Positions 34,744-47,172 of a stretch of 64,000 nt of DNA are shown piece by piece (position 1 is the stretch's first letter; the number at the start of each line of letters is the position of its first letter). Both the position numbers and the translations under genes were made by a program. The stretch covers positions 4,030,001 through 4,094,000 of the forward strand of contig JAJFPB010000003.1 of NCBI GenBank assembly GCA_020881915.1, given 5' to 3'. Below the pieces are notes generated by a model, which was not told where the DNA came from, made no database searches, and saw only the letters and a list, made by a program, of their open reading frames with translations. The stretch is from Paramyrothecium sp. XJ0827. Its lineage: Eukaryota > Ascomycota > Sordariomycetes > Hypocreales > Stachybotryaceae.

Positions 34744-36525
34744 TCAAGCTTGTGAAGAGCTCGCACCATTTCGTCCATTATTGTTTGCTGAGCTAGTTTT
34801 ACCCCTGAGGTCCTGCCACGTCGCGCCGAAGCGGCGTCCCGTCGAAGCAAGAAGACTCTCTTCCTCGTCTGCCTCGGCATCTTCGTCAATCTCAGCCATG
34901 TTGACGCGAGGAGTGCGAATGATGGCGGTCAGGAGGACGATCAAGAACACCCCCAAGAAGGCGAACTGCGCCCAGAACGTGACGATGCCAAAGAAAGGCC
35001 AGGTGATGGTGATGCGGTTGAGGAATGTCGACATCACGGACGGTGTGCAGACATCCTTTGCATGCGCGTAGCGCGCTGCCTCCGTGCAGGGAAGAATCAG
35101 CTCCGGATGGTGCGTGCAGTTGGGTTGGTCGCCGGGAATGTCCGGGGCGCTGGTACAGAACGTCTGGGTACCATAGATGGAGTATTGAGGAGCCACAAAC
35201 ATGGCTACGGCATAATTGATAGCCAGGATGATGAGGGCTAACATGACTGTAGCGATGAGCAATGCCTGGGGGGCGGTGCGGCCCTTGCGGATCTGGAAGA
35301 TGCGAACCCAAAGGAAGCGGATGCCGACGGTAGCAACGCCAGCGATGGAGCTGCTGAAGAGCAGCAACACCAGCAGGGCCATGAGGACATAGTCGATGGG
35401 GAAGACCTTGGCCGCCTTGACAAAAATCCAGTTGATGGGCTGGAAGACGTGAATCTGGCCCAGGATGTAGCCACAACGCTGCTTGCAGATGGAGTTCTTG
35501 GCCTTGTCGATTCCGGTAATGAGCATCGAAACCCAAATGACAATGGTAAGAAGCAACAGGAAGATGCCACCCAGCATCTTCACGGGCCGGAAGATTGTGC
35601 AAAGCTTCAGCCAGAACCAGTAGACGCGGCTCCTGCCCTCACCCTGAGCTTCAGCTGCCAAACGCTCGCGACGCACGAGTGTCTGCTCTTCTCTAACCAG
35701 AGCATCCAGCTCGCGCCTATCCTTCCGCGATATGCCTTCAGGGCGACCTTCATTGCGCATCTCCAGCTGACGTTGACGCTCGCGGTTCTGCTCTAGCTGC
35801 GATGCCGTCGTTTCGGAGAGTTGCGGTGCGGAGATGGAAGGTGCGGACTTGATGAAGGAGATGGGAAGGAGAGCCAGACCCGCACCAGTGTAGACAACGT
35901 AAAGCAGGGTGCCGATGGTAACGAGCAGGCCTAGTGCAAAGGTGAGTGCCTTTTCTCCATGGTTCTGAGCAACGAGCTTCTTGAAGTAATCGAGATCCCA
36001 GTGTCCCTTCGAAGCGTCACCTGCGGCAGGGACGAAGAAGCCTAGCAGGAACAGTATGACCACTAGGGCGACAAAGAAGAGAGTGTACTTGGCAGCGGAT
36101 ATGAAGCGGCTTGTCCATGTGCGACCATCCTCCTCAAACTCGACCTCGTCGTATTCCTCGTACCAGAAATAGGCGAACGGAATTACCAGGAGGCAAAGCA
36201 AGGCATCGAGGCTGTACAAGCTATAGTAGACAATCTTGAGCGTGAGCAAGATGTGGTCCACGCGGTCAGGGTTCGCCCAATGTTTCTTCGCGCCGTGGGA
36301 AGATGAAGTCGTTGCCGAGACTAGAGCAATGTCGACCGGGAGAAGTAGAACCGTCGCGAGGAGAGCTGTAAGGCTAAGCGTCGCGACGATGCTGACAATG
36401 GCGGAGCGCTCGCGGGGAGCCTGCCAGGTGAAGGTGGTGATGATGGCTGCGCCGAGGCATAGGGCTACGGCGACAGCATACGCGACCCAGATTAGACTGG
36501 TCTGGATGAGGCCTGCGTCGGCCAT
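34744..36525 (-). CDS. LMBR1/LMBD1-type multispanning membrane protein
   Basis: Single-exon gene, 593 aa, with about nine hydrophobic spans, probably in the vacuolar or lysosome-like membrane. The N-terminus ([19 protein letters not shown]) and the block [28 protein letters not shown] are characteristic of fungal proteins annotated as probable lysosomal cobalamin transporters. A charged cytosolic loop ([17 protein letters not shown]...[18 protein letters not shown]) lies mid-protein, as in LMBD1. Several Cys in the late luminal loop ([31 protein letters not shown]) are likely disulphide-bonded and include an N-glycosylation sequon. I chose the ATG at 36525 rather than one 21 codons upstream because [13 protein letters not shown] matches the family start and the extension looks like leader translation. 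Only 538 bp separate it from the divergent CFT1 gene. Confidence 0.88.
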   Translation of the reverse strand: MADAGLIQTSLIWVAYAVAVALCLGAAIITTFTWQAPRERSAIVSIVATLSLTALLATVLLLPVDIALVSATTSSSHGAKKHWANPDRVDHILLTLKIVYYSLYSLDALLCLLVIPFAYFWYEEYDEVEFEEDGRTWTSRFISAAKYTLFFVALVVILFLLGFFVPAAGDASKGHWDLDYFKKLVAQNHGEKALTFALGLLVTIGTLLYVVYTGAGLALLPISFIKSAPSISAPQLSETTASQLEQNRERQRQLEMRNEGRPEGISRKDRRELDALVREEQTLVRRERLAAEAQGEGRSRVYWFWLKLCTIFRPVKMLGGIFLLLLTIVIWVSMLITGIDKAKNSICKQRCGYILGQIHVFQPINWIFVKAAKVFPIDYVLMALLVLLLFSSSIAGVATVGIRFLWVRIFQIRKGRTAPQALLIATVMLALIILAINYAVAMFVAPQYSIYGTQTFCTSAPDIPGDQPNCTHHPELILPCTEAARYAHAKDVCTPSVMSTFLNRITITWPFFGIVTFWAQFAFLGVFLIVLLTAIIRTPRVNMAEIDEDAEADEEESLLASTGRRFGATWQDLRGKTSSANNNGRNGASSSQA

Positions 36526-37063
36526 GGGGGCGGATGTTGATGAACACCAGTTTGATCGAATGGTCGTAATGAAGCGCTGGAAGATCAAGATGCGAGGAAG
36601 AGGTTGGCGAGCGGCATGGAGGAGGCCGCGACCGCTAGTTGTTATGGCGTTGCGTTAGCGGGGGAATGGCCGGCCAGCTGGTTTGTTGGAATGCGTGGAA
36701 GTGCGAGACAAGACAAGACATGGGGTTGGTGACGCAACGTGAAATCGAGTTTCCAGTTCTCAAGCTTGAATGTGACGGTAGGATGGACTCACGCCCCCGA
36801 CATGTTTCGGGCCATGATCAAGGCGCAGAGCTAGTGGGGTGGCCTCTAGCAGCAGGCGTGCCGATAGCGCGCACTCTTCGGGCCGGCTGCGCATTGATCC
36901 GCTCGCCGATAGCAAGAGCTGTCTATTGTTATCTTTTGCTCTGATCGCGAAAGTCCAATTGCGCCCGGCAGCTGAAGGAACAGCTCGACTGCTTACGAGA
37001 TTTCACTGCAGCTGCACAGCTCGAATTGGCGCTGCGACCCAGCGTAAGAATGGTCTTGTGGCG
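36526..37063. promoter_or_regulatory. Divergent promoter region, LMBD1-like gene and CFT1
   Basis: This 538-bp spacer is bounded by the two start codons and must carry both promoters. A frame open on the + strand from 36839 runs into CFT1 in frame, but the conserved Cft1 N-terminus starts at 37064, so I treat the upstream part as leader. I cannot point to specific sites. Confidence 0.5.
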
Positions 37064-40000
37064 ATGCAGGCGTACACCGAGCTCGCGGCTCCCTCAGCCG
37101 TCACCCATTCCCTGAGCCTTCCCCTTACCTCGGCCACGGCCAGCAACCTCGTCGTCGCAAAGGGCTCCCTGCTACAGATCTTCACCACGAAGGCAATCCC
37201 CGCCGAGCTTGACGCCCAGGCCAAAACCCCGCTCTCTTCGACCAAGCAGGAAGCGCACTTCGACCCCCGAATCAAGGATGACGATGGTCTCGAGTCGTCC
37301 TTCCTCGGCGGCGAGACGCTGCTGGTCCGCGCCGACCGCTCCAACCACACCAAGCTGGTTCTCGTCGCGGAAATCCCCCTCGCAGGAACGGTGATTGGTC
37401 TAGCAAGGCTGAAGATCAAGGACACGGCGTCGGGCGGCGAGGCTCTTCTGCTGGCCTACAAGGCGGCCAAAATGTGCCTTGCCGAGTGGGACCCCCAGCG
37501 AAACACACTCGAAACTATATCAATTCACTACTACGAGAAGGACGATCTTCAAGGGGCCCCGTGGGAGATGCCATTTGGTGAATATGTCAACTACCTCGAG
37601 GCGGATCCTGGGAGCCGATGTGCCGCGTTCAAGTTTGGCACGAGGAACCTTGCGATCCTCCCTTTCAAACAAGCTGAGGAAGATCTGGAGATGGACGATT
37701 GGGATGAGGATCTGGATGGTCCTCGCCCAGCCAAAGCCTCCACGGCTGTCGCAAATGGAGATAGCGACAAAGTAGAAGCTGCATATACACCGTCATTTGT
37801 CCTACGTCTCCCGCTCCTAGACCCTAGCCTGCTTCACCCTGTGCACCTCGCGTTCCTGCATGAGTATCGAGAGCCAACATTTGGCATCCTGTCGTCTACC
37901 CAGCCTCCATCCGCCTCGCTAGGCGTCAAGGATCAATTATCGTACAAAGTCTTTACCCTGGATCTACAACAGAAGGCCTCAACTACGATCCTCTCTGTCA
38001 CTGGACTCCCACAGGATCTTCACAAAGTGATGCCTCTTCCTGCACCTGTAGGAGGTGCGCTGCTGGTCGGTCAAAACGAGCTTATTCACATCGATCAATC
38101 CGGAAAATCGAATGGTGTCGCTGTCAATGCGATGGCGAAGCATATGACTGCTTACAGTCTAACTGACCAGTCCGACTTGGGGCTTCGACTAGAGGGTTGC
38201 GCGATTGAATTGCTTTCTATTGAATCTGGCGAGCTCTTGATCATCCTGAACGACGGTCGGCTTGGAATCGTGACTTTCAAGATTGACGGCCGAACAGTGT
38301 CTGGCCTCAGCATCAAGCTCATCGCCCCTGACTGTGGGGGCGATGTCCTGAAGAGCCGAGCTTCCTGCGTTACTCGTCTAGGGAAAAACGTCTTCTTCGT
38401 AGGTAGCGAAATGGGTGACTCTGTCGTTCTCGGATGGTCTAAAAAGCAGAGCCAAGAGAAGCGCAAGAAGCCCAAGCTCATTGATCCCGATCTTGGTCTC
38501 GATGTTGGCGATCTCGAGCTCGAGGATGACGAGGAAGATGATGATTTATATGGAGATGACTCTGGCGCAGTGAAGACAGCGCAGGCCGTGAATGGAGCCG
38601 GCAAGCAGGGCGAAATCACTTTCAGGGTGCACGATACCCTCCTCAGCATCGCGCCCATCCGGGACTTTACCTGTGGAGAGCCCGTCTTCCTTCCTGAAAG
38701 CGAGGAGGCGACGTTGGCGAAAGGCGTCACGGCAGAGTTGCAGCTTGCGTGCGCTGTAGGCCGCGGCAACGCAGGATCCATTGCCATCATTAATCGTGAA
38801 ATTCAGCCAAAAGTCATCGGCCGTTTCGAGTTCCCTGAAGCTAGAGGGTTCTGGACCATGTGCGTGAAGAAGCCCATCTCGAAGTCACTGGGGCCCAACG
38901 CCGCCGCCGTCGGCAGCGATTACGATACGCCTCAGCAGTATGACAGATTCATGATTGTGGCCAAGGTCGATCTCGACGGGTATGAAACTTCCGACGTCTA
39001 CGCCCTTACCGATGCTGGTTTCGAGACCCTCAAAGAGACGGAGTTTGAGCCAGCGGCTGGCTTTACAGTCGAGGCGGGAACCATGGGCAAGCAGATGAGG
39101 GTTATTCAGGTTCTCAAGTCGGAGGTTCGTTGTTACGATGGAGGTATGTTAGCTCCCACATGGCCGAGTCGGGCGACAACTAATCAGTGCAGATCTCGGC
39201 TTGGTTCAGATCCTCCCAATGCTGGACGAGGAGACCGGCGCGGAGCCCAGGGTAGTGAGCGCCAGCATCACCGATCCCTACCTGTTGCTCGTTCGCGATG
39301 ACACCAGCGTTCTAGTGGCCCAGATTGACAGCAATAACGAGCTAGAAGAAGTGGAAAAAACGGATGCAAGTCTAACGTCGACAAAGTGGCTGGCCGGCTG
39401 CCTATACTCCGATACTAAAGGAGCGTTCCAGCCACTGCAAGGCGACAAAGGCACCGAAACTGAGGAAAAGATCATGATGTTCCTTCTCAGCGCCACAGGA
39501 GCCTTACATGTAAGTTGAACTATTCTGTGGGCTCTGCTCTAGCTAATCATGTCCAGATTTATTCCTTGCCAGACTTGTCAAAGCCAGTCTACGTAGCCGA
39601 GAATTTGTCTTATGTGCCCCCCTTCCTCTCTGCAAACTATACGGTCCGAAGGGGCGCGGCTCGTGAAGCCCTCACGGAGCTTTTGGTTGCAGATTTAGGA
39701 GACAATGTTTCTCAAAGCCCTTACTTGATCGTATGTCCGGCATTGAGAAGTTGTGAGAACAATTGCTGACGTTGATAGCTTCGTCATTCCACCGATGACT
39801 TGACACTCTATGAACCTCATCGACACCAGGCAGAAGGCAGCGACCCGTCTCTCACGGCCACGTTGCTGTTCAAAAAGTCGGCGAATCCAGCGCTGGCCAA
39901 GAGTGTTGCCGAGGCCGCAGACGATGACGCTTCACAACAACCTAGGTTTGTGCCACTACGAAGATGCACCAACGTCAGCGGCTATAGCACCGTCTTCCTC

Positions 40001-41553
40001 CCCGGCTCGTCGCCCAGCTTCATTCTCAAATCCAGCAAGAGCATCCCCAGAGTCGTTGGCCTTCAAGGGCTGGGCGTACGGGGCATGTCGACCTTCCATA
40101 CGGCCGGCTGTGACAGGGGTTTCATATATGCGGACTCCGAGGGCATCGCGCGCGTCACTCAGCTCCCCACCGACACCAACTTCACGGAGCTCGGCTTGTC
40201 GGTAAGGAAAGTGGCGCTTGATGTAGATGTGGAAAAGATTGCCTATCATCAACCGACAGGCGCCTACATCGCCGGCTGCACAACCATGGAGCCCTTTGAA
40301 CTTCCAAAGGATGACGATTATCATAAAGAATGGGCCAGGGAGTCGCTGGCATTCCCGCCTACCATGCCGCGCGGCGTCTTGAAGCTCATCAGCCCTCAGA
40401 CGTGGACTGTCATCCACACCCTCGAACTGGAGTCGTGTGAGTCCATCGAGTCGATGAAGACGCTGCAACTGGAAGTGTCGGAGGAGACAAAGGAGCGCCG
40501 TATGCTCTTGGCGATAGGTACTGCTCTTTCAAAGGGAGAGGACTTGCCTACTCGTGGCCGTGTCCAAGTTTTCGACATTGTGACTGTCATTCCCGAGCCC
40601 GGCCGCCCAGAAACGAACAAACGCCTGAAGCTCATTGCCAAGGAAGAGATTCCCCGCGGCGGAGTTACGGCGCTGTCGGAAATCGGCTCACAGGGACTCA
40701 TGCTGGTCGCACAGGGCCAGAAGTGCATGGTGCGAGGTCTTAAGGAGGACGGCACCCTGCTGCCCGTGGCCTTCCTCGACATGAGCTGCTACGTTGCCAG
40801 CGCCCGTGAGCTACCAGGCACAGGCCTGTGCCTGATGGCCGACGCATTCAAGGGCGTCTGGTTCGCGGGATACACCGAGGAGCCGTACACGTTCAAGGTA
40901 TTGGGCAAGAGCAACAGCAGGCTGCCTCTACTGGTGGCCGACTTTTTGCCTGATGGCGAGGACCTCTCCATCGTGGCGGCAGATGCAGACGGTGATATCC
41001 ACATTCTCGAGTTTAACCCCGATCGTATGTGTTCTTTTCCTCTGACAACTCCTCGGACATGCAGCTGACAAGTTCGTTAGATCACAAATCATTGCAGGGA
41101 CACCTTCTGCTCCACCGCACCACGTTCTCGGTCACGCCAAACACCCCTACGTCGACTCTCCTGCTGCCGCGCACCGCCAGCATCGGGCCCGGCGACACGC
41201 GCCCGCACGTGCTCCTGCTCGCCTCCCCGTCCGGCCAGCTCGCGGCGCTCACGCCGCTCGGCGAGTCCGCGTACCGGCGCCTCCTGTCCGTCGCGAACCA
41301 GCTCACGCCGGCGCTCGTGCCGCACGGCGGGCTCAACACCAAGGCGCACCGCGTGCCGGACGTGCCGCGCCCCGTGGGCGTCGAGACGGCGTCGGGCCGC
41401 GTGGTGGTGGACGGCGCCGTGCTGGCCCGCTGGACGGAGCTCGCAGCGGCTAAGAGGGCGGAGATCGCGGGCAAGGGCGGGTACGACGGCGTGGCGGAGC
41501 TGAGGGAGGAGTTGGACGGGCTTCTGGGATGGAACGGGCTGGCGTACTTTTAG
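37064..41553 (+). CDS. cft1: Cleavage and polyadenylation factor subunit CFT1 (CPSF160)
   Basis: Large WD40-type scaffold of the mRNA 3'-end processing complex; with its partners it recognises the poly(A) signal in the nucleus. Exons are 37064-39143, 39193-39509, 39557-39730, 39779-41024 and 41081-41553, giving 1429 aa, the usual fungal Cft1 length. All four introns are 47-56 nt and GT-AG. The N-terminus MQAYTELAAPSAVTHSLSLP and ATASNLVVAKGSLLQIF is the signature start of fungal Cft1. Other family blocks are GEALLLAYKAAKMCLAEWD, FGTRNLAILPF and the acidic insert DVGDLELEDDEEDDD. Late blocks (VAGCTTMEPF-like GAYIAGCTTMEPFELPKDDD; VWFAGYTEEPYTFKVLGKS; VAADADGDIHILEFNPD) belong to the CPSF_A beta-propeller, followed by a helical C-terminus ending LLGWNGLAYF. 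The last intron has two nearby AG acceptors; only the distal one (41079-41080) keeps the frame. Confidence 0.96.
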
Positions 41554-41933
41554 AGGTTGGCACTTGATAGAGGGAAGTGACGATGTCATTGGCCTGGGAG
41601 GTGGAAAAATATGTATAGCGTATTGACGTCGTTTCAAACAAGGCAGACGTCTACCCCTGGGTAAGCAGTTCTCATCTGCACGCATGTCACACAAATGTTC
41701 TTGCAAGTAAAATAAGTAGTACCTTTGGTTCACTTGCGCGGTCAACTTAAATGATTCTTCACGCTCTCAGTTTACACTTATTTTGTGAGCCACATTCGTG
41801 TGTCTTACAGATGGATATCAAAATACTCTAAAACCCAGACCCTGCTGAAGAACGCCGGTGTACCCATAGCCCTCTATGAACACGGAAAAATCACGCTGCT
41901 TCCACACACTGTCTGTCGAACGATAATTAACGC
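41554..41933. other. Convergent spacer between CFT1 and Pal1 gene
   Basis: This 380-bp AT-richer sequence should hold the two 3' UTRs and poly(A) sites. No gene is seen. Confidence 0.5.
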
Positions 41934-44130
41934 CTAGTACGTCTGCTCGACCGAGGTAGAGTCCCTCTTCCGGCGGATGCTGCCGAAGCGCCTCTTCAGG
42001 CCATCGCTGAGCTTCTTGCCGGTCGTATTGCTCCTGCGCATGCCGCTGGAGGACGACTCGTCAGCCGCGACGGCCGTGGTCGTCGTGTGGCGCTTGTCAG
42101 AGTTGCTGACGCTGCGGTAAAGGGGAGCGGGGCCGAGGATGCCATCGCCGTTCACGCCGGCCTGCATCTCGTACTCGCCGCGCTGCAGGCCCTTGCCCTT
42201 GGCCTTGTCCCTCTCGTAGGTGTAGGAAGGCTCGCCCTTGCCTTTGAGATCGTCAGGGTGATATTGCTGGGGGCTGATGTTAGGAATTTCATAGCACGGG
42301 GAGATTAGGTGGGTGGCATCAAGCTTACAATACCCTCCCAGCGCTTGTAGGCACCACCTCCGGCGTCGTTCTCCCTCATAAGGTCAGCGCCTTCCTGGAA
42401 GTCCATGACGTTGCCGCTCATATCGGTTTCGCCGGGCGGGATGGAGGCAATGCCCTGCAGGGGCATGTGGCGGACTAGGGAATCCTGGAGATACTCCTTA
42501 GGCGTCGCCCGGATGGCCTCCATGTTGCCCTCATGCACGGCGTCGACGGGGGGGTACTTGACGTTGACGTTGCGGCTGGCCAGGGTAGGGTCGTAGGGAC
42601 CGCCGTGGTGGTACATGCCGCCGATGGTGTCAAGGGCGTCGATGGTGTCGACATCCGAGACATTCCTGCGGTGACGGCTGCCGCTGCTGCGGTTGGCGGT
42701 GCGAGTCTCCTGCTTGATCATTTCGAGCGGGCGGTGAGATAAATCGCCTGGGAAGCGAGGGTTGAGGTTTCCGGGGCGGATGCTGCCGTGGGGCGAGTCA
42801 ACGCTGCGGCTGCGGTGGTGAGTTGTGCTGCCGGAGCGGGTCTGTGATGCAGAGGCACTGGCACGGCTGGCGCTGCGGCCGATTGATGTGACTGGGGGGT
42901 ATCGACGGTGTGAGGAAGTGCGGCCGAGCGGCTTCTGGGCGTGGCCGGTCGGTGAAGATGCGCTGCTGGAAGTGTCCACGGGTGATGCGAGGGGAGAGGT
43001 GGGCTGGTTCCGGGAGAACGGGTTGGATCGGTGGAAGCTGCTGCTGGTGGGACTGGCCGAGGTGGGCGGCGTAGGGATGCCCGAGTACCCGCTGTGGACA
43101 GACTCGGCAAGCTGCTTCCGTCTGATTTCCGGCGTCTTTGGCTTCTGCGAATGCCTCCTGTTCTCGGATGCGGAGGGCGAGCGGGAGGGAGACTGCGACT
43201 GGATGTGCAATTGAGGCTGCTGGCGGCTGTAGAAGGACGAACCAGGACCGGTTTCTTGGTTTGGTTCAGGAGCACTTAGAGGATCGAGGATATATTCCCG
43301 AGCCTGGTGTATGAAGAGGGCGATTGAGTGGTTAGCGAGGGTTGGTGGTGCGAGCCGGTGTAAGTGTGTGCAAAAAGATCAACGATAGAGACGCAGTGCA
43401 CACGAGGGTATAAGGTAAAATGGATGTGGTTTAGCAAAACCAAAAAAAAGAAGAAAGCAAGAAAAAACGGGACATTGGTCTTTTATTAGCACCGTCTTTG
43501 TCCAACACCAACAAGCAGGCCCAAAGCCAGTCCGGTTCTCGAGGGATGAGGTCAGTGGTGCTGACGGCGCCGCACTCACTTGAGCTTGGGGGTGCGTCTG
43601 CCGGTGACGTAACCGGAGCGTGTCCCTCCCCGGAAGCTCGGGTGGAGGTGCCCACCACTGCCACCATAAGGTAACCATCAAACCATCGCTGAAATTAACC
43701 ACAACCCATGGCATGCCGGCACTGCCAGCGCAGGGTCCCCAGTTTCCTCGTCAGGGCTGGAGGAGAAAACGTGATTGATCGGCGCCTCGTTGTCTTGCGT
43801 GTCGCTTCTTGGTTTTTTTTTGGTTTCGGCTCATCTAGGTGGACGACGGGACGAAAAAAAACGGGGCTCGACGAGCAAGACGGCCGCCGCCGTTTCTGTC
43901 ATCAACCGTCCGCCGGTTCCGTTCAAATGGTGGTGTGACGTTTATGGGCGCGCAGGGCTTCCGGCGGCGGTGGTGGGCTGAGCCGACACGACAACGGGTT
44001 TTCGAGCTCGAGCAGGCATTCATCCAGCGTTGGGAAGGGTCATGGTTTGGGCATGGCTGGCGGGGAGAAGAAGCAAGCGAGTATATGAATTGAACGTTGA
44101 ACTCACCCACTGCTTGTCATGGCCGCTCAT
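41934..44130 (-). CDS. pal1: Pal1 family cell morphology protein
   Basis: Cortical protein needed for polarised growth in fission yeast, linked to early endocytic sites. Exons (minus) are 44130-44107, 43303-42329 and 42266-41934, giving 443 aa. Exon 1 encodes only MSGHDKQW and is followed by an 803-nt intron (GTGAGT...CCAG). The joined sequence MSGHDKQW/AREYILDPLSAPEPNQ matches the usual Pal1 start, which is why I place the ATG at 44130 and not inside exon 2. The middle is Ser/Pro/Arg-rich and disordered and includes an NPF tripeptide (HRSNPFSR), the type of motif bound by EH domains such as those of Ede1. The conserved Pal1 core follows: DPTLASRNVNVKYPPVDAVHEGN, EYLQDSLVRHMPLQGIASIPPG and MDFQEGADLM. 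After the second intron come QYHPDDLKGKGEPSYTYERD and a basic tail (GLKRRFGSIRRKRDS). Confidence 0.9.
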
Positions 44131-46106
44131 TTTGGCGCGGTGATCCCAGTAAGTACAGGGATTAGGTTGGAATGAAGAGGGCACAGCGATGTGAGCGTGA
44201 CAGCGTCAATGTGCGACGTAGATGGTCGTGGCAGGTTCACAGAAAACGGTTCAAAGTCAACAAGATTCGGTCGCAAGATTCAATTTGCAGAGTGTTTCTC
44301 CAACTGGAAAGCAACCAGGCACAAGCGGGCTGCAAGAAGGGTCGATCGCCTCTATTTAAGCTACGCCTCATGCAGGACCACCAGATTTCGCCGTGGCCCT
44401 CCCTCCCACATGCATCACCCGCACACCTCATCTGGGAAGGCTTCGCTGCTTGGCGCAACTGGACCGGGATCCCGCAGGGCCCCGTGGAGGGGGTGAGGGT
44501 GCCATCGCAGTCAGTCATGACCACCATATCCATATCATTCGCCGGACGAGCGAAGCGGGATGGCGCGTCACTCCGCCCAAGGAGGGGGGAGGGCCCCCCA
44601 AGTCTGGACCATTCCGTCCGTCGTCCCGCCCCAACCTTGGGCTCCTTCTGGCAGCAGTTTATCATCCCAATCGTTGTTTTTGGTTTGACAGCTGGGCGCC
44701 AGCGGCTGGACGTGCCGACTCTTACCTTATGCCTCGTTCCGTAGCCGAGCCCGCGGCCAGGCGGGAAGCCCGGAAGCGCAGCACGAAGGAATGTCTGCCG
44801 ATGTCGAGGGTTCACTCTAGGTCCAAGTGAGCTTAGAAGGCTTTCGGCGCCGGCCCTAGGCACAGCATGACGGGATGAACTGAGGCGTGCAAGCGCAGGA
44901 ACTACAGCGGCGGACAGCCATGCACCAGGAAGTTAGCAGGAAGCCTAGATCAGCCCCGGGCATTTGACGTTTATGCCCTCCACCTGTCCAGCGTGTCCCC
45001 CCCTCTAGGGCCCCTCTTTTTTGTCTTCAAGGGACGCGCGTAGGGGCAGATAAAGCCCATTGGTGCCAAAGTGAGATGGTTCGGAACATGGTTACGCCCA
45101 AAATGCTGGGAATTCCCCGGTGCCCGAGCAGGTGAGCATTGTGGGCTCCGAGTTGTCCTGAAAACAGAGGCCGTGGTACCGGTTCTTTTCGTGCTGCTAT
45201 GCTGATGTAGGGTGCTACGTCATAGCCTTATAGAGAGAGGGTAACAGCCCAGGCCAGTTGGACCCTTGCGCATTGGAGAATGGGAACGGGTAAAGGGTCT
45301 GTAGCTTCACATCAAGAATTTATGACGGGGTATTACGGGGTAATGCACGGCTCGTCGTAACCAGGCAGCCGGGTCGAGCGATCGTCGGCAGATGGTCGAC
45401 GACGGAGAGCCGTTGTGATTTTAGCTGGCGCAACACGCTGAGAGGCTGATTTATGGATGCTACCCAAGAGCATGTCCAGCCAAATGCGTTCTGAGGGTAC
45501 CTCATATGGTCTCATACTTTCCTCGCGATTTCGGCTGCCAATTGAGCATAGGGCATACCTTAGGGCGGCGCATCCTCTGCACTGTCCTGTCTACTGAAGA
45601 GGTCAGGCTACCCTACACGTCATTCGCCAGTGATCATCGAGGCTTCAGGATACGAATTGATCGGGTGTCAGAGATACCAGGTACGAGAGCCCGATCTGCG
45701 ACAGGTTCTGCCATCACGGTCGCAGCCGGTCCGCCGGGTGCGTTGTCGCATCGCAGTTCTAAGCGTGAAACAGAACAGCCACTGGCAACCAACCGATCGA
45801 TGCTCTTCTTGTCGCCCGCCATCGTCGATCTCCCGCAACAATGCACGGCCGTAGCTCCGACGGCGTCTCGACTAACCTGAGGTACTCAAAATAAAATAAA
45901 ATAATCCCTTCCACACCATCCCCACGCTCATCGCGACAATCCAACCAGTGTGCAGCCTGACTGCACCTCCACGTGAATCAACACAATGTCAGAATAGACG
46001 GCGGCTCAAGTGCTTTGCGCGCCTGTACTCGAGTTCTAGCTCGAAAACTTGCCCTGGTCGGTGTCGTACCTGAGTACCGAACTGCCAGCCGAGCCTTGCG
46101 GACATT
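44131..46106. other. Divergent intergenic, Pal1 and USB1 promoters
   Basis: I see no gene supported by family features. A 208-aa minus-strand frame (44237-44863) is Arg/Pro/Gly-rich with no recognisable motif and is probably leader or promoter sequence of the Pal1 gene. The rest is unremarkable. Confidence 0.45.
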
Positions 46107-47172
46107 ATGCCTCTCGTCGACTATGACTCGTCCTCGTCCACATCCTCGTCGCACTCTCCGAAATCCGAGGCTGCGCGGGATGGCGTGTCTCAGCCCAGCG
46201 CGAAGCGCCGACGGGTTGTGACCGATGGCTCGGGCTCTGGCCGTGGTCACGGAACGGACCCCACACCGCCCGGAGCAGGCTCCGGCATGCCGCCGCTGCC
46301 CTCGACATTCTACGATCTGTACGCCTCTACGGTCCGCCAGAGCAATGTCGACGACCCGACTCTTCATCACGGGCGCAAGAGACAGACCCCTCACATCGTG
46401 GGCAACTGGCCGTCTCACTTGTACGTCGAGTGTGAGTAACCGTCTGCCCTGCTTACCTGCCTGGCCTACGTTTTGATGACTTGTCGGAAACCGTTTGCTG
46501 AATAACTTTGCAGGGTTTCCGACTGCTGCTCAACACGACGTACTCGCGGAGCTGCTGCGGCATGCGGAGGCGCAGTTGGGCAAGGAGGCCAAGCTGCACA
46601 GTTTCCTCACAAGTGACCTGGGCGCGCATCTCCCCTTACACATCAGCCTGTCCCGGCCCATCAACTTCTCGACTGCCGAGAAGGAGCTGTTCCTGGAGGG
46701 CATTACCACAACCATTCGCACCAGCGGGATCAGCCCCTTCAAAGTGCAGCCCAAAGGCTTGGCATGGTACCGCTCGCCAGATTCCAACCGCTCGTTCCTC
46801 ATCCTGCGCGTGAGCAGCGCCTCCGGGCCCAACGCCGCCATCGCACCCAACCCGGAGCTGAGCAAGCTTCTCGTACGGTGCAACACGGTCGCCAACCGCT
46901 TCGGGCAGCCATCATTGTACCAGAAAAGCACGAAGGACCCCATGGGTAACGCGTTCCACGTATCCATTGCGTGGACGTTCGACCACCCAAGCGAAGAGAC
47001 ATGCCTGAAGGCCCTCGAAACGTTTGGCAAAAAGGAATTTCGCCAGGCCCGTGCCTGGGATATTGACGTGCCTGGGATCAAGGTCAAGATTGGCAACGTA
47101 GTCAGCCACGTGCCGCTCACGGTGACTGGAAGCGACGGTGTCTCGTCCAAGGATTCGATATTTTCACAATAA
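46107..47172 (+). CDS. usb1: U6 snRNA 3'-5' phosphodiesterase Usb1 (Mpn1)
   Basis: Trims the oligo(U) tail of U6 snRNA and leaves a protected 3' end, stabilising U6 in the nucleus. Exons are 46107-46431 and 46514-47172, giving 327 aa; the 82-nt intron (GTGAGT...GCAG) joins ...LYVE/WFPTAAQHD... by splitting a Trp codon. The 2H-phosphoesterase fold is identified by its two H-x-S motifs: LHISLSRP (His151-Ser153) and FHVSIAWT (His257-Ser259). Around them are the Usb1 blocks HIVGNWPSHLYVE, GLAWYRSPDSNRSFL and IKVKIGNVV. The N-terminus (VDYDSSSSTSSSHSP, then KRRR) is the usual disordered Ser-rich start with a nuclear-type basic patch. The length is normal for a fungal Usb1. Confidence 0.93.

Noticed and set aside
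44237..44863. 208-codon minus-strand frame upstream of the Pal1 gene
   Set aside because: No recognisable family and biased composition; it lies just 5' of the Pal1 start and is more likely promoter or leader.
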